From NCBI GenBank assembly GCA_021234155.1, contig JAJEKV010000019.1, positions 5,660,284-5,724,283 on the forward strand: a stretch of DNA of 64,000 nt. Reading direction: 5' to 3'. Within the stretch, counting starts at the first letter, position 1. Each line of letters opens with the position of its first letter. The stretch is from Isoetes taiwanensis (Eukaryota > Streptophyta > Lycopodiopsida > Isoetales > Isoetaceae). The position numbers and the translations under genes are program-made. The notes below the pieces were generated by a model, which had not been told where the DNA came from, did no database searches, and saw nothing but the letters and a program-made list of their open reading frames with translations. Shown piece by piece: positions 22,833 through 33,719 of this stretch.

Positions 22833-23246
22833 TCAACAAAAATAATTCCTCTCATACTTATGTTCTTGCATTGTTTCTTTCAAATTCTTCACCATTTGCG
22901 TGGCCACCTGCTCAGATTTCTTCATAGAAGCAATAGATAAGTCCCTTGCTCTCCAAAGAAGACTGTTCAGGATATGGCTTTTGTCAATGTCATGAACATT
23001 TCTAGTAATTTGGTTGAATACTTCTAACATTTCTCCTGAAATTTCTCTTATTATACGATCATTCAGTCTCAATTTTTTATTTTTCTTTGAAGATGAAATT
23101 TTAGAAGGAGAATTCTTATTCATTGCTTCCTTCTTCGTAGACAATCTCTGCCTATAATCTCTCTTCCGTGTTGCATCAATGGCTCTATAAATTGAATAGG
23201 GAGAGTCATTTGGTTTCATCTCTCGAATAACAGACGACACCCTCAT
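22833..23246 (-). CDS. Hypothetical Lys-rich protein, 137 residues
   Basis: I do not recognise this frame. It starts at a real ATG (23246) and runs uninterrupted for 137 codons, longer than most chance frames nearby. The middle is very basic (SPSKISSSKKNKKLRLNDR). The C-terminal half looks helical (EISGEMLEVFNQI, KKSEQVATQMVKNLKETMQE). No zinc, kinase or transposase motif is visible. Codons are AT-rich like the surroundings. It could be an exon of a transposon-derived or regulatory protein, or chance. No promoter or splice boundary was established. Confidence 0.25.
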   Translation of the reverse strand: MRVSSVIREMKPNDSPYSIYRAIDATRKRDYRQRLSTKKEAMNKNSPSKISSSKKNKKLRLNDRIIREISGEMLEVFNQITRNVHDIDKSHILNSLLWRARDLSIASMKKSEQVATQMVKNLKETMQEHKYERNYFC

Positions 23247-25632
23247 GTCCTTGTCTGCATGTGCACTTATTGAATAATGAGTAGTGATGATAGCCTAGCA
23301 GGTCCAGTAGCATGTGCCTACATGTTTCCAAGTCTTCATATGGAAGATAAAATCTATGTCTCCAGCGATGGAGTTGAGACTATCTCCTTCTGCTAAGGAA
23401 AGCACCTATAGTTCTAGAAGACTATATGCAAACTAAATTTCTATTTGAAGATGGCAAATGGGGGTCCCCATGGATTCAGAGTCATAGAAAGGTGGGCAAT
23501 ATCAAGGCATGTCACAAGAGCAGCAGCAGCTTCAACAACAGTTGTAGCAGCAACTTTAGGAGCATTGATAGTAGTCGTGGCAGCATCACCCATGGATGTT
23601 TTAGCAACACCCTAAAGGCACGCACTTTGCTTTGGACCAAGGTCTTGTGCCTCCAGTGTGATCGATGGCCCTCACGCAGGCTAGCTCCTTTTTATGTTGT
23701 CCATATTGCTGCGGCCGTAGTCGACATACAATGCGATACCCTTCACTTCACACCCTAGTGCAATATATTGTCTCCTATCATTGCACTTGCAACTGTGAAT
23801 TTGGCAATGCATGGGCGATCCAGGTGCTCGACACCACGACGAGTGGTCCTGTCAATGTGCACAGGACCATGGAACCTCATGTGTGACATGACCAATGTAC
23901 GAAACTGGTCAATGAGATTCTCCCCTATTGCCACAAAAAGACCACGAACTACCACATTATGTCTTCTGTGACTCTGCTCCTGTTACATGCTGAGCCATGA
24001 GGTAACATTTCTCGCCTCATTATCTATTGTTGGCTGCCTGTTGGGAGCTACATGTTGTTTGTTGTTAACTGTTGGGGAGGGGTGGCATTTGCATGTCTAG
24101 GCTAGTGGGCTCTAGTCGTGGGAACATGAGCAGGAGCAGTATGGCAGTTGGCTGAACAACCTTCATTCCTTGCAACCGAGACCTGAGCTCTTGCTAGAGC
24201 TTGTCTTGCCTGGCACATGCATTATTATAGTTGCTCATGAGCTTCTCCATGGAGGCCTTTGCCCTGTTGAGTAACTATAGCATGATGCCTTCATACCTCT
24301 CGATCCTACATGATGGCCTTTTGCTCCAATCCTTGAAGTTTTGAGTCTACTCCCATTTCTTTCGTAGGAGAAATTTCCTGCAAATTGCTGACCTTGCTTG
24401 GAGAGTCTTGAGAGTCTGGGGTATTTTTGTTGTGCCTCACTTGCTGCTTGTAATGTCTTTTAGACCGTGGATGCCGATGCCCTCTCCTCAGTTTTTGTGT
24501 AGAATAGGAATAGGATTGACCTAGTCTCCTGCTTGAAATGTTGCCAATCTTGAGCTATGAAATTAATTCTGGCGGACAGGGTGTTCAGACTGGTCCGAAG
24601 ATCAACAAGTCGTGTCCTATCTTGCTGCCTTTCAAAGTATGCTAGGCGAAGGCCATTCTCAAGCTGTCAAATGTGAGTCTTCATGCTGGAAACACCTGCG
24701 AGCATCTTAGATGGGAAGGCCTGTATTTCTTCATCTACGCAAGCAATCCTAGCGGCGTTGCCCACTTCGATTGCTTAAACTTATTTCCTATGCTCCTCAG
24801 ATGTCTGGTCTGGTATTCCTGGTGATGGTGGATGGGTGCGGCCTGCTACTAGATTGGAGTATCTGTTGTATACGTAATGGGTCACGCTAGTTGCACGAAT
24901 CTTTGCTCGTGCCTGTCTTTTCAGTATATACTTGTCAATCTTGCCCATATTATCTGGTCTATGTATGGGTATTGCCTCTACTTATTCTCTCAAGATAATC
25001 TAGCAGTTATGTCTGCTGGCTATGGAGGGAACCGTGTATCAGTGTCATCGACATGCATGTCTATGGGATAGGTTGAAGGGATGCAGAGCTCATCTGGCTC
25101 TTTTATCATTGGGATTGGCATGACTAAAGCAGGGATCAAAGAAGCTAGGTGGAGAGAGAGGGGGTTCGTGTGCATTACAAAGGTTCAAGGAGCTAAGGGG
25201 GTTCTTGAAGGCTCAACTAGTTCATATAGTATGATATTAAAACATAGTCATTGTCCACCCCAAGTCGTTGGCCCGGGCGGAGGGGGGGGTTCGGGTTGGA
25301 GGGGGGTTTAGGGGTTTAATCCTATGGGGGAAAGGTTCAATTCCTAATACTGTCAAAATTCTTTTGAGCTTAAGGTGACATAAAAGCTTGGGTGTTGCCT
25401 AAAGTGGTCTATCAACATTTGAGCATCCTTTAGAGGGAGCAACTAGAGGGAGAAAGTGGCTAAAAGAAGTAGACAAAGGAATTGACTAAATGGCAAAGAA
25501 TTAATATGCGGTCAGACACAAAGCATTTTTGCCTTGTTGGAAAACTGGCTAAATGACGAGAAAGTCGTATTTAATTAAAGTGGGACAAATCTCGAATTTT
25601 GGGAATTTCTCGAATTTTTACATTGAATCCTT
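23247..25632. other. Decayed coding-like DNA, mainly minus strand
   Basis: Minus-strand reading between about 24150 and 24400 gives MEKLMSNYNNACARQDKL, a stop and then QELRSRLQGMK. Upstream of this lies a helical segment KLQGLEQKAIM, again followed by a stop. This looks like a coiled-coil protein broken by point mutations, perhaps a retroelement gag-like or host fragment. Short frames on the opposite strand are taken as shadows. A G-rich run lies at 25268-25310. Confidence 0.3.
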
Positions 25633-25639
25633 GTTAGAT

Positions 25640-25960
25640 CAGGGGGGGGGGGGGAAGGGGAAGAGGAGAAGTTGAGAGAAGTAATGGAAGGGGATAAGTT
25701 AGAAGAAGGGGGAGGGAGGAAGTTGAAAAGGGGGGAAGAAGAGGGGGCAAGGGGAGGTGAGAGGAGGGTGCAAGGGAGGTGAGTTAAAAGGGGGGGGGGG
25801 GGGGGGGAGAAGAGGGGCAAGGGAGGTAAGAGGAGGGTGCAAGGGAGGTGAGTTCGGAAAGGGGGTGAGAAGAGGGGGGCAAGGCGAGGTGAGTTCGGAA
25901 GGGGGGTGAGAAGAGGGGCAAGTGGGAAGAGTTGGGGAAGAGGTGAGGGGAAGGAGAGAT
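25640..25960. repeat. Polypurine G-rich tract with imperfect tandem units
   Basis: About 320 bases are nearly all purine on the plus strand. Recurring blocks include agaggggcaagggaggt and gaggagggtgcaagggag, and one run of about 18 G lies near 25791-25807. Mirror-like purine strands with many G runs can form G-quadruplex or triplex DNA. Open frames on the opposite strand (Pro/Ser-rich) are by-products of the composition. Confidence 0.85.
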
Positions 25961-26427
25961 AACTAAAAGGGAATATATCAATAATATTAAAATATAATTA
26001 ATAATTAATTTACTTAAATATAAAATAATTTAATTAATTTAATAAAAAAAATATAAACCGTTCTCTTCTCGACTAGTGAGTCGAGAATTGAAAAGTATGC
26101 CTTTGCTGAGGTTTAAAATCTGCCGATCAAATCTTAGCATGCCAAAGATCAGCCAAGGGCAGCAGAATAGAGGGCGCCCATATCTTTGAAGGGAGCATTT
26201 TTACCGCCGGAGAATACGTGAAAATTAGCTTGAAGGCTACATTCGCCTGCAGTCTTCGGCCCGGTATGGCTCGCCCAGGCTCTGTATTTTGGAGGCGTGC
26301 AAAGACTTAGCAATGGCAATTACATCGTTTTCGGCGGGCATATCAATGCTCGAAACGTCAATCGGCGGCAAGGATCCTGCGAAGATCGTGCAACATGCTT
26401 TACGCCATTCTCTCCGTTGTTGCGTGA
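25961..26427. other. No gene; contains an imperfect member of the palindrome family
   Basis: AT-rich, with a 9-bp stem (TTCTCGACT 26066-26074, AGTCGAGAA 26079-26087, loop agtg). The stem shares its CTCGACT core with the two 30-bp palindromes at 27366 and 27434. Confidence 0.6.
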
Positions 26428-27020
26428 GTGAGATATAGTCTCACCGGTTCACAGCCGCCCCATTGCGGGCATTTGGCAATCGCTATGGTCCCGCTCTCAT
26501 TGATGCCCTTGTTGGTGGAAAGGTTGAGCTCCTTCAATACTCCTCCATGTGCGCCTTGTGCGATATATTTGGCTCCTTCATCCCCTATTCATTTATGCGG
26601 AAGAGACAGGCTCCTCCAATCTGGTGTATTGGCTGCATAAGGATTCCCAAGCAATTTAAGCCCCTTCATCTCCTATTCTGTTTCTTTGTTTAAGATTAGC
26701 TTTTCGCTGACCTTGTATCACGGACTTTTGAGTGCTTTAGCCAGCCATTTTGCTCCCTCATCCCCGATGTTGTTGTGTTGTAGATCTAGATCCTCCAATC
26801 GGCTATTGGCACTCTGTAAAGCTTCTGAGACCAATCTTGCTCCTTCGTCTCCTATTTCGCTCCACTGCAACCATAACTCCCTCAACTTATTTTCAGGACT
26901 TTGCATCGATTCTGCCAGCAACTGCACCCCTGTCTCCTCTCTTTTGGTTTCACAAAAAAGTAGCTCTTGCAAGATACTGCCCTGGAGCTCAAATGGTGGC
27001 CCATGCCCTGGAGCTCTGTT
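26428..27020 (-). pseudogene. Ribonuclease-inhibitor-type LRR fragment, broken
   Basis: The best minus-strand stretch (26718-26972) carries LRELWLQWSEIGDEGARLVS and EDLDLQHNNIGDEGAKWLAK. This is the roughly 28-residue RI-type leucine-rich repeat found in NLRC3-like and related proteins. Further down the strand, towards 26430, other frames continue the pattern (NRIGDEGA then a stop; IGDEGAKYIAQ; LKELNLSTNKGINESG). A preceding segment near 26970-26990 changes frame. At least two stops and frame shifts interrupt the array, so no functional protein is expected. RI-type LRRs bind proteins; no NACHT or NB-ARC domain is visible here. Confidence 0.7.
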
Positions 27021-27365
27021 TTGGCAGAGTCGCAGAAAAGCACAGGGGAAGATGGCGACGGAAAAAAATTGGACAGAGATGCAGGCCGGAAAGTGGAGGT
27101 GCTAGTTCTATCCGCAGAGCTTGATCCTTGGATTAAAGCACACCTCAAGTCCGGTCAGCTTAAAGCGCAACTCAAGGCCATCCAATTACACCGCTATGTT
27201 CTGGGCTGGCTCCCATTACTTCTCACAATCGGAGTTATGAGTATGGCATTTCTGAGCCAAGAGTGGTTCGCCGGAGCTGTGATTGGGCTTGGGACCTTTG
27301 AACTGCGTTTTTTTCCGCCTGCTGCTCCCATTGACGTGCTCCCATTGCATTTTCCGCTTCGAGCT
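27021..27365. other. Open but unrecognised frame on plus strand
   Basis: A plus frame (26967-27515) is open for 182 codons and includes a hydrophobic stretch (YVLGWLPLLLTIGVMSMAFL) after SGQLKAQLKAIQLH. It overlaps the LRR relic on the other strand and then runs through the palindromes, so the frame as a whole is not believed. The part at 27100-27310 might be a membrane-protein exon. I do not recognise it. Confidence 0.2.
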
Positions 27366-27463
27366 GCCTTTCTCGACTCGCGAGTCGAGAAAGGCGCTCT
27401 GACCCCTAAAATCTGCGTTTTTCGCTTTGAGCTGCCTTTCTCGACTCGCGAGTCGAGAAAGGC
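27366..27463. repeat. Two identical 30-bp perfect palindromes in a 68-bp tandem unit
   Basis: Palindromes lie at 27366-27395 and 27434-27463. Each is symmetric about CGCG with half-site GCCTTTCTCGACTCG. Their left flanks also repeat (cgctttgagct / cgcttcgagct), so the 68-bp unit was duplicated. A related, shorter stem lies at 26066-26087. Both are exact 30-of-30 palindromes. Confidence 0.9.
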
Positions 27464-28343
27464 TCTCAAGCCTGTATTTTCCCAAAATGGCCCTAAGAAC
27501 TGTGTTTTATTTTAATTTTTTTGCATGTAGCATCACTTGACTAACTTGATTTTGTCTTTGCAGTCCTTATCTCCACCAGATAGTACATGCTTGGGAGCAA
27601 TGAAAAGACCAGTTCATTGAAGAAAGATGCCGAGAAGAGGGTGGTGACATCAGTTGGACATACAAGCACGTGGCCTATGAAGGAACTCCTCATACAAATT
27701 TTTATCGTATGTAAGTTGCTCCACAGAGCTCCACGCGCCGTTTGCACTAGGTGGTTCATGTGTGAAGAGGGTGTAATCATTGTGATAATACGACCACTAT
27801 GGTCGCTTCATCCACTGTAATATATATTGTAATGAGCCATTTATAAATATAAGGTATCTCAAAACTAGTATTTTTTGGTGATTAAGTAAACAATTTGCTT
27901 AATTTTTGTTGGAATTTGTGATCTCTTGTCTACCCACCTAAGAAAATAGAGCCAAAATGTCTTGGTAAAGGAATTCACCCTCACGTGAAAAACTCTTATT
28001 TTCAATGACAAATAAGCCCCAAAACAGGGACTCGACTCGCTATCCAAGAAAACTGGGAGAAAGCTTGGATGCACAGTAACAGACAAAAATTCGAATTAAG
28101 GACAGTTTTCGAGTCGGGGTGCTCCTTTTTGTGTAAAATGACAGAGTTCCGAAAAAAGTGGGAATGGAATGAGTCCCACTTTAATTAAATACGACATGAG
28201 ATTGAAACTGTCTAAACGATAACGAGGTAATATGAGGTTGGCTAAATGATGAGAGAGAAACTGGCTGCAAGGAATTAATATGAGGTCAGTCAAAGCTCAA
28301 TGATAAGTGACAAATGACAAGATATCATAGAAAAATTTTGAAC
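27464..28343. other. No gene; contains inverted copy of a sequence at 25567
   Basis: The 23-bp string at 28172-28194 is the exact reverse complement of 25567-25589 (core tatttaattaaagtgggac). Neighbouring phrases are also shared (ggctaaatgatgag / ggctaaatgacgag, and gaattaatatg with ggtcag). Short frames here are not supported as genes. Confidence 0.5.
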
Positions 28344-31275
28344 TAGACATTGAAGACTCAAAACTAACCAAAATAGATATAAGAGTAAGCTAGTTAAAAT
28401 ATCTAGACATTGCCACGTTATAATACTTACCTATTTATAGTACTTCATTTCGTCCATATTAGGAATAGTTTGAGATATTTTAAGAAGTTAAATACAACAT
28501 ATTTATGACACTGATTAGGAATCTAATTTGATTGGAATCATCCATGGAGACCAAGAGATCAATAGGACACAATACAAGAAAATCCACAGGAAGTTCATTG
28601 CTGTACATAATTCAAAACCACTGCCCTAAAGGATTTTAGAGGGGTAAACCTTGACAGTAATGAGCCCGTTGGTAAATTGTACATCTATATATATCCATGT
28701 GTTGATTTGGATGCTAGCAGCGTTAAAGGACGTATGGCGGCTCATTAGGTATATTTAGACAGGTATACAGTGTTTGGGTAGTTGTAAACGCTGGGCAAAT
28801 CTGAAGAGAGTGGCATTCATCTTCAATCCCACCCATTTGCCACATTGGCATAGCCTTCCTTATGGGCCCATCTACCTATCTCAATTTTGCGATAGTGTGC
28901 TCCACTACAAATCGACGCAATTGTCCTACGTCTCTGTCCTAACGTGTATTGTTGTGGGACACGGACAAGTGTGGTATTAAACTAGCTTTTATAATGTGAT
29001 ATCTTGACGACTTAGCACTAGCATCTCCAAAGCTTACCGAGGAATCATGCATCGAGATATTCCTTCAACTGAATGTGATCTTCAGTGCTCTCGAGTCGTA
29101 GACATGCCTTTTCCTGCACATTTCATATGGAGAACCAACCTGTGTATTTCTCCTTCTAAAAGGCTTTAAGACGCTATGGACCTATGGCCATTGCATAGGC
29201 CAGATTTGAAAGTTGAGTGTCTCCCATGTTCACCACCTTCTAACATTAAAATATGTGTCCCAGGCACGTTAAAGAGGAAGGAATCATGCGTCTTGCAAAA
29301 GAATTGGATATGGGACTTAAGGAGATTGTTTCAAAACGTGTTTGGTTTCTTGAATGAGCAAAAACATTTCATCTTATTTTTTACTGTTGAAGTTCAATCC
29401 TTGCATGTTTTGGTTTGTAATGCTTCAAATCCATCACACTCATGGTTTTGGTATCAAATGTTGGCATGCTTGAAAAGTTTGTGATGTGCTCTTTTTTAAT
29501 GATATGATGATATATAATTTCTTTTTTGGTGAGAATGCACAGCAGTGGAGAAATGAGGTCTAAATCTGCTCCCTTTCATGATAACTAATGCTACACTACT
29601 TTGGCTATTACCTTTACTTCTTTGATGTCAGTTTGGGCGTGTTTGGTCTCTCGAAATCTAGTTATAAGATCTTTTTGATGAAGCTTTTTTTGCATGGTCA
29701 ATCAATCAAGCTGATTGGGAAGTTAGGAATAGATATTGAAGATCCAAGACCAACCAAAATACACATAAGATTAAGCTACTTAAAATATCTAGACATTGCC
29801 ACATTATAATACTTACCTATTTATAGTACTTAGTCTTTTGACAATTCATTTCGTGCATGTTAGAAATATTTTGAGATAGTTTAAGAAGTCAAATATAGAT
29901 TATTTATGACATTATTCATGTAAACAAATATATATTAGGAATCGAATCATCCATGAAGACCAAGAGGTCAATAAGATAAAATACAAGAAAGTGCACAAGA
30001 AGCTCATTACTATACATGATTAAAAACCACCACCAATGGGTTTTAGAGGGGAAAACCTTGACAGTAATGAGCCTATTGGTAAATTGTATATCTATACATA
30101 TCCACTTGTTGATGGCAGGCATAATTGGGCAGGCATAACTAGGCCCCTTGGATGCTAGTACATTAGTGCAAGCATCCGAAGAATGTATGGCAGCTCATTA
30201 GGTACATTTAGACAGGCATATCGTGTTCGGGTAGTCAAAACAGCTGGGCAAATCTGAAGAGAGTTGCATCATTGATATAGCCTTCCTGATGGGCCTACCA
30301 ACTGCCTATCTCAATTTTGAGATAGTGTGCTCCACTAAAAATTGACGCAATTGTCCTATGCCTCTTCATGGGCAAATGTGCTAACGTGTATTGTTGTGGG
30401 CCATGGAAAAGTGAGGTATTAATCTAGCTTTTATAATGTGATATCTTGACCATCTCTAGCACTAGCATCCCCAAAGCTTACTGAGGAAGCATGCATCGAG
30501 ATATTGCTTCAACAGAATGTGCTGTTTAGTGCTATGGACTCGTACACATGCCTCTTCCTGCACATTTCATATGAAGAACCAATCTATATGTTTCTCCTTC
30601 CAATAGGCTTTAAGATGCTAGGGACCCCATGGCCATTGTGTAGGCCAGGTTTGAAAGTTGAGTGTCTCTCATGTTCACCACCTTCTAACATTAAAATACG
30701 TGCTCCAGGCATGTTGAAGAGAAAGGAATCATGCATCTTGCAAAGAATTGGATATTAAGGAGATTGTTTCAAAATGTGTTTGCTTTCTTGAAGGTGCAAA
30801 GACATTAATTCATGTTGAAGAGAAAGGAACCATGCATCTTGCAAAAGAATTGGATATTAAGGAGATTGTTTCAAAATGTGTTTGCTTTCTTGAAGGAGCA
30901 AAGACACTAATTTTTACTGCTAAAGTTCAATCCTTGCATGTTTTGGCTGGTTGTGCTTCAATTCGATGAGCATGCCACACTCATGGTTTTGGTATCAAAT
31001 TTTGGCATGTTTGAAAAGCTTCTGATGTGCTCTTTTTTAATGATAATGATATATACTTTCTTTTTTGATGAGCGTGCCACAATAATGGAGAAACAAGGTC
31101 TAAAAATCTTCCCCCTTTCATGATAGGTATTGCTGCATTATTTTGGCTGATGCTTTTGCTTCTTTGATGTCAGTTTGAGCGTGCTTGGTCTCTTGAGTGC
31201 TTGTTATAAGATCTTTTTGATGATGCATTATTTGTGTGGTCAACCAACCAAGCTGATTCGAGATGGCAAGATCTA
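28344..31275. repeat. Large tandem duplication, about 1.39-kb unit
   Basis: Unit one begins near 28344 (tagacattgaag) and unit two near 29730 (tagatattgaag). Shared landmarks in order are atctagacattgccac, gaccaagag with tcaata, ccttgacagtaatgagcc, tgttcaccaccttctaac, the ggagattgtttcaaaa segment and tttgatgtcagtttg. Unit two ends near 31275 and is longer because of an internal 101-bp duplication. Divergence of very roughly 10-15 percent by eye implies an old event. The only coding-like piece is the FLEGAKTL segment, listed separately. Confidence 0.85.
30713..30914 (+). repeat. 101-bp internal tandem duplication, coding-like
   Basis: Copies at 30713-30813 and 30814-30914 begin gttgaagagaaaggaa. 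The second plus-strand copy reads LAKELDIKEIVSKCVCFLEG. The first copy is one base shorter in its aaaga run, and the 101-base unit is not a multiple of three, so the two lie in different frames at their starts. The single copy in the first 1.39-kb unit (about 29270-29350) is more degraded. A helix ending in CxCFLE recalls the end of BTB folds, but that is only a resemblance. Confidence 0.6.
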
Positions 31276-31822
31276 ATCTTAATGCAATCTTACTTCTGAA
31301 AATGTGTGTATTGGTGCACAAATTAGGGTTAAAGACCAAGAACTATGCTCAAAATCAAGAACTTAGAGGAATGAATCCAATAAAGATTTCTTGCATGATT
31401 TAAATCCAGTTGTGTTTTTCTTTTCAAGCATGTGAGCTTCACGATGGGTAAAGAAATCCCGTACTTCCCTTGCACATCGACATATACATCTTGTACATCT
31501 ACACAATTCCAATGCACAATCTAAATGTACATGACACCTAAGAAATATGACCACCAGATCAAACCATGTGTTCAAAAGATGTATATTATGAGCATGTTCT
31601 ACAACATTTTGCCACATATTTGCAAACATACAAAGCATATTGTGAAGTGCCACATGTTTATGGGCATACAAAGTATACTAAAATGTGTAATATTGATCAA
31701 CATACTCTAACAAACACACACAATTTACTTACAATGTCGTATATGTCTAGGAAAGAGTGAGTAAGGTCATACAAAAAAGATGATATTTTAACAATGGTGG
31801 TTAAGAAGATAAAATGTTCCAC
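31276..31822. other. No gene recognised; 3' flank of the thaumatin-like gene
   Basis: AT-rich with short frames on both strands. No motif was recognised. Minus-strand polyadenylation for the thaumatin-like gene would fall near its right end. Confidence 0.4.
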
Positions 31823-32860
31823 CTAACGAGGGCAGAACTCAAGCAGGTAATCAGTACCAGAGGGGCAGGTGAAAGTGCTTGTAGAATCATCATAAGCATA
31901 ACTGTAAGCCTGGGGGCAGTGTTGCTTAAAGAGATGGGAGTATTGAGAAGGGCTACAAGTTTGAGACCTATCATGGGAGCCAGTGCAACAGAATGCATCA
32001 GTCTTGAAGGCATCGCAGGCGCTCTTGCAACCAACAACCGCGCCGCCAACGTTGTGAAGTTGGAGCTCTAGGGGACAATAAGCATTGACATCACTATGGC
32101 AACCAGCAGGGGTGCAATTGTTAGAAGATGGGGAGATTTTCATGGGAAGATTGTAGCCGTCCACGAGGGACACGTCATAGAAATCCTTGCCACCCCAGCC
32201 GTTGAGCTGGAGCTCGGCCAGCGTAACGGGCGGCACGCCGCCGGCGCCTCGACATTCCATGGCGGAACCGCAATCCCCGGTGTCGCATAATCCACGGCCG
32301 GATGAGTCGAATCTGCAGCCTGTTCTGCCCCAGAATCGGCCACCCCAACCTGCGGGCATCGAGATCTCCGAAACCTGAGCAATCTCCATCGTTGATCCCC
32401 CGAGCCCCACCGGCGAATGTCCGCCGTTGGACACCCATGCGGGCCAGATCGTGAACGGGCACGAATTCTTCATTCTGATAGTCACTCCCTTTGTTCCTGC
32501 AGAATTTCCGAGCTCTTATAAAAACACACAGAGATTTTGATGCAAAAAAAAAACGATTCAGTTCGGGAATTTTTCAAGCTGTTAACGCACAGATTTTGAT
32601 GCAAAAAAAACCCATCCAGAATAGGAATTTTCCATGCTCTTACCAAAACATACACACATTTGAATGCAAAAAAACCCCATTCAGAACAGGAATTTTCCAA
32701 GCTCTTACCAAAAACACACACACACAGATTGTGATGCGAAAAAAAAAAAACCATTCAAAGCGGAATAGGAAATGCTGATTTACGAACCCAATACGCCCCA
32801 GCTCAGAAGAAGAAAAAACGCCCATAATCGGTTGGAGCTTGAAGCTTTTGCCTTCGCCAT
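31823..32860 (-). CDS. Thaumatin-like protein (PR-5 family), two exons
   Basis: Exon 2 (31823 to about 32496) encodes a complete thaumatin fold starting VTIRMKNSCPFTIW. It has all 16 cysteines, the signature GRGLCDTGDC, TLAELQLNG, DFYDVSLVDGYNLPM and a C-terminal FCPR. The longest frame begins at GTG and has an in-frame TAA upstream, so a 5' exon is needed. About 290 bases upstream, ATG at 32860 opens a signal peptide (MAKAKASSSNRLWAFFLLLS) that ends in a TAA at 32782-32780. Exon 1 must therefore splice before it. A strong acceptor (CTGCAG) precedes exon 2. The exact junction is uncertain: two donors near 32786-32792 keep the frame, one by using a weaker AG six codons into exon 2. Such secreted proteins of roughly 240 residues act in defence or stress in the apoplast, some on beta-glucans. 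Confidence 0.88.
32503..32780. repeat. Tandem repeat filling the thaumatin-like gene intron
   Basis: Four to five imperfect units of 58-80 bases follow one another. On the plus strand each has ggaatttt, a gctcttacca-like block, acacacaga, tttgatgc and a run of A. On the transcribed minus strand at least two units contain GGTAAGAGC, a near-consensus 5' splice site. Units start near 32502, 32564, 32623 and 32688. Length variation is mostly in the A and CA runs. Confidence 0.8.
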
Positions 32861-32904
32861 AGCCGCTTCTGCTTCTCCGGTAATACATGATTTTGTAAAA
32901 TGGT

Positions 32905-32913
32905 GGTTTATAG
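32905..32913 (-). promoter_or_regulatory. Possible TATA box of the thaumatin-like gene
   Basis: The minus strand reads CTATAAACC about 45-50 bases upstream of the ATG at 32860. Position and sequence suit a TATA box with a short leader. Confidence 0.4.
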
Positions 32914-33719
32914 CAGTTGAGCCTTGCCTGACTCTTCACTAAAATTAGAAATCGTGAGACCAAATATATGTGACCTACCTACACCCCTGAACTGTATTCA
33001 TTTAATATGCATACTGCTGGCGTGTCTTTATCTGATCATGCCACGTGGAATCTTAATTTTGCTGACGTCACATAGATTTGTGTCTTTTCCTAAAAAGTTA
33101 GCAATTGAGCAGAAGTATTTAAAATTAGTCCTAACGGCTCTTGTATGTTTCTTTCATGGTGTAAGGGTATGATCCCATGAGCCGGACCCGATTCTAAAAT
33201 TCACTATATTACAAAACAAAGTCCGCAAACTGTTTCCATGAGCACCCTGACTTCCAAGCAACGGACCCGAGCTTTCAAAAATCCTAGGGCATTTCAGGAC
33301 TTCGAAGTTCGACCTAAGTTTTCTCCAGTCAAGTTTGCGTTCATGAGAACGTCCCTTAAGGGCGACGTTTTCACGCAACATGATCCCTCCGATCCTTAGA
33401 AGCACATCTAGAATTCGATTGTCTTAGCTTCTCTGACGTAAAAATCCATCTCCCAGTTCGAAACATTCTATTTCCCATGTATTGTCGAGATCATGGAATT
33501 ACAAGCCTTTCTTACACTCCATTGCTAACTTAATGACAAGTGATTGTAATTGCCATGGATGTCCCACTACAAGCCTTTCGTACACTAACTACTGAGGTCA
33601 ATTACAAACGATTGTTAACTGCCATAGGGCATCATAATTGTTAGCTCGGTCCTCGGGCACTTACCTGATACATGTACATATTTCTGTCTCTATTTGTATT
33701 TGTACAGTTTGACAACAAA
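32914..33719. other. No gene recognised
   Basis: Short frames only. The segment from 33160 to 33410, beginning atgatcccatgagccggac, has repeat-like character but no second copy in this window. A loose duplication around acaagcctttc-tacac occurs at 33501 and 33573. Confidence 0.4.

Noticed and set aside
25575-25981. Pro/Ser-rich minus-strand frames
   Set aside because: These are the complement of the polypurine tract and carry no coding evidence.
26967-27515. 182-codon plus-strand frame as a gene
   Set aside because: It overlaps the LRR relic on the other strand and reads through two perfect palindromes. Only a short hydrophobic part looks protein-like.
32483-32485. GTG as start of the thaumatin-like protein
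   Set aside because: Plant nuclear genes rarely start at GTG, the predicted protein would lack a signal peptide, and an upstream ATG exon with a signal peptide plus a strong acceptor are present.
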